DNA from: Balanoglossus misakiensis
Lineage: Eukaryota > Hemichordata
Length of the DNA stretch: 64,000 nt
Assembly (NCBI GenBank): GCA_040954595.2
Contig: CM082593.2
Coordinates: 6,386,001-6,450,000, forward strand
Direction of reading: 5' to 3'
Position 1 is the stretch's first letter. Each line of letters opens with the position of its first letter. Positions 62,101 to 64,000 of this stretch are shown in pieces. The position numbers and the translations under genes were made by a program. Under the pieces are notes generated by a model, which was not told where the DNA came from, did no database searches, and saw nothing but the letters and a program-made list of their open reading frames with translations.

Positions 62101-62243
62101 CAACTTTTTTAATGCACGGCTGAAGGTGACCGAACTCCCGGCATGCACGATCGAGCTGAGAGTACAGCATGGCATTTCGCAAAAGATAAATTCTGTTTCT
62201 TCGAATCCATCGCCTTCGTCAAACGGTGCGGTTTGGAACATCA

Positions 62244-62290
62244 AGTTAATTAATACATCGATTGATCAAGTAATTAATTACTTAATTAAC
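62244..62290. promoter_or_regulatory. Cluster of TAATTA homeodomain-type palindromes
   Basis: AGTTAATTAA, ATCGATTGATC, and AGTAATTAATTACT followed by TTAATTAAC make nested inverted repeats of homeodomain cores within 47 bases, about 3.5 kb upstream of Dmbx. Confidence 0.35.
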
Positions 62291-64000
62291 AAAACTATTA
62301 ATGGGATCATGTACTGTCTAGTGCAGGCTAAAGATATGATATTTTGAGAAGCTATATTACCTGTTGATAATAATGCGGAATAGTCCGACTTTCCCAGTGG
62401 CATAGGGACGCGAGTTTCCATGGCACAAACGCACGGCTGTCTTCAGGTCGAAGCAGCTTTACGCGGTAAAGCCCGTCTGATTAATGTTTAGTTTTCTAAA
62501 ATATCAATATGTCCATTGGGCCCCTTAACTTAGTTCAATTTTTCACTGCCTCCTCTAATTGAGAAGTTCGGGGGACGGGCCTATCACCAGTTCGAAGTTG
62601 ATAACACGTGAAATTGTACTTGTTTCTGCTTTGGTAATTTAATCGGGTATACCATGAGATGCGTATTCAGATATTATAAGCAACTATGATTTATTATCGT
62701 TATAACATATTTATATTCTTAGATGGGTTGACATTTGATTCTGAGAAAATAAATATCTTTGTTTCAATTGTGTAAATCGGCCAAAAATCAGGAATCAGAC
62801 GCACGTCTAACAAAAGGTATCTTTTCATCGATATTTCACAGGATAAACATGGTGTGTACATTTCGCTTCGTCGATATCGCTCAATACAGAATGGGTTGAA
62901 AAGATTTGTATTGACCTGGCTGCAAGCTCGATGCAGACGCTGGATACGAGATCGAAGATAGGTTTTCGTCGGCATAAAAGCACACGCGATGGGTCTCCGT
63001 ATATCGGTATGTGGGTAAGCATTTACTTTTTCATTGGTTTGGTGACTGTGTGCGCGTGTGTCTGATACAACTGATTAAATGAATATGAAGTGATAACATG
63101 TCAGTGATAGGCGAAAATAATTGTGCGTTTATTACCAGTTAATAGGAAAAAAATAACATTTAAGTATCGGTCATATTCTGGGCAAACGATTCCCATTCGT
63201 TGATTCAGCAGGCGTTGTTACAGAGCATGCCCGCACAACTTCCGCGTGTCACGTGACTGCGAACAAAGGCAGACGATTGGGTTTCATCCGCTGGAATGGG
63301 ATTTTAAGTGCAATCCAACCGTATCCAACGAACAGCCCTGTTTAGTCAACCCCAACATAACTTTTCAACACGTCCGCCTACCACACACCTTGAGATCGCG
63401 CGCGCGCGCGTGGAACGGCGCATCATGCGCGACCAAAATCCCAAACAAAGTCCCTCGGTCACTCCCCGAGATCAGGTGACGCGGAACAAATGTGAAAGAA
63501 ATAGACAGTTTAATTAAAGGCAAATAACATCTAGATGACATCAACAAAAAACGACTTCCATAAATTTAATAAGCTTTCCCACCGCTGATATACACCGAAC
63601 ATTTGTACTGCTGTCGTTGAACATTTTTTTTCCATCGACCATATTCGTTCGTTTAGGTTGTCTCGGATGGTCGTAAGTCAGTCAGCTTTAATTTACTGTA
63701 AGCGATATTGTAACTCGGTTGTGGGATCAGAAAGGAGGGCTGGAACGAAGAAAGGGCGTATTTTAGTTGGATCAATTAGGTAAAGCCACACGCAGACTTC
63801 ACAAAGCGACTAAGACTCCCCTTTTGCTTGTGTGACATTGAAAGAATTTCTTCTTCCTAAATGGGCTTTATTGTCGTTGACAGTAAGCGGAGTGTTTTCA
63901 CTGGTACCCTGTCCCCCTGGACATGCCCCCATTCTCTCCGAACCGAAGCCTTTTTTGCATTTGAGGAGCGTTCAGTAGGGTGGTTAAGGCGATAACATGT

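Larger units (their letters stand above)
58797..64000. other. Dmbx upstream region
   Basis: No second gene is recognised. It presumably holds the Dmbx promoter, any 5'UTR exon, and enhancers. Distinct blocks are 59105-59275 (octamer-like ATTATGCATAA, a K50 palindrome, and a GCGCGC end), 62244-62290 (TAATTA palindromes), and a CG alternating tract at 63397-63410. Confidence 0.5.

Noticed and set aside
1-64000. CRISPR array, operon, prophage or other bacterial system
   Set aside because: All genes are spliced animal genes; the only direct repeats are microsatellites, a 40-bp minisatellite without unique spacers, and transposon remnants.

Overview
The window is animal nuclear DNA. Every gene is split into short exons with GT..AG borders inside AT-rich introns, and there are microsatellites, short inverted-repeat transposons and tRNA-derived SINE-like elements. 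The best guess at the source is a cephalochordate (amphioxus, Branchiostoma). This is an inference from the Dmbx protein, which is very close to vertebrate DMBX1, from an Ndst gene close to all vertebrate NDSTs, and from a PIDD-like death-domain gene of the kind expanded in amphioxus. A hemichordate or another marine invertebrate is not excluded.

Layout. (1) 1-6351, plus strand: the 3' part of an LRR-ZU5-ZU5-UPA-Death-Death gene related to PIDD1; nine exons join in frame to 991 residues and the 5' end lies outside the window. (2) 7255-9321, minus strand: a complete two-exon BTB-BACK-kelch gene (599 aa), convergent with gene 1. (3) About 9640-45980, plus strand: a heparan sulfate N-deacetylase/N-sulfotransferase gene (Ndst). 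Its coding part runs from 37846 or 37983 to 45456. A probable non-coding first exon ends at 9764, which would make a 28-kb 5'UTR intron and a divergent promoter shared with the kelch gene. (4) 45980-55597: intergenic, with microsatellites and no gene I can support. (5) 55598-58794, minus strand: the complete four-exon coding part of the K50 paired-like homeobox gene Dmbx (388 aa) with an OAR tail. (6) 58797-64000: Dmbx upstream DNA with likely regulatory sites, including a palindromic K50 homeodomain site.

The four genes do not form a pathway. The PIDD-like gene belongs to death-fold signalling, the BTB-kelch protein is a probable Cullin-3 substrate adaptor, Ndst modifies heparan sulfate in the Golgi, and Dmbx is a developmental transcription factor. 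The large Ndst intron and the Dmbx upstream region are the main places where regulatory DNA could lie.

Repeats: five copies of a roughly 75-103 bp element with AACCCTTT ends and, at the best copies, flanking TTAA; a 180-bp element with CTGTAAAACGGG ends; a 149-bp element with TACAG ends; a near-palindromic hairpin element of about 360 bp in an Ndst intron; a 40-bp minisatellite that runs into an Ndst splice acceptor; and a decayed repeat array in the Ndst 3'UTR. All intron borders were placed by eye from reading frame, splice signals and family similarity.
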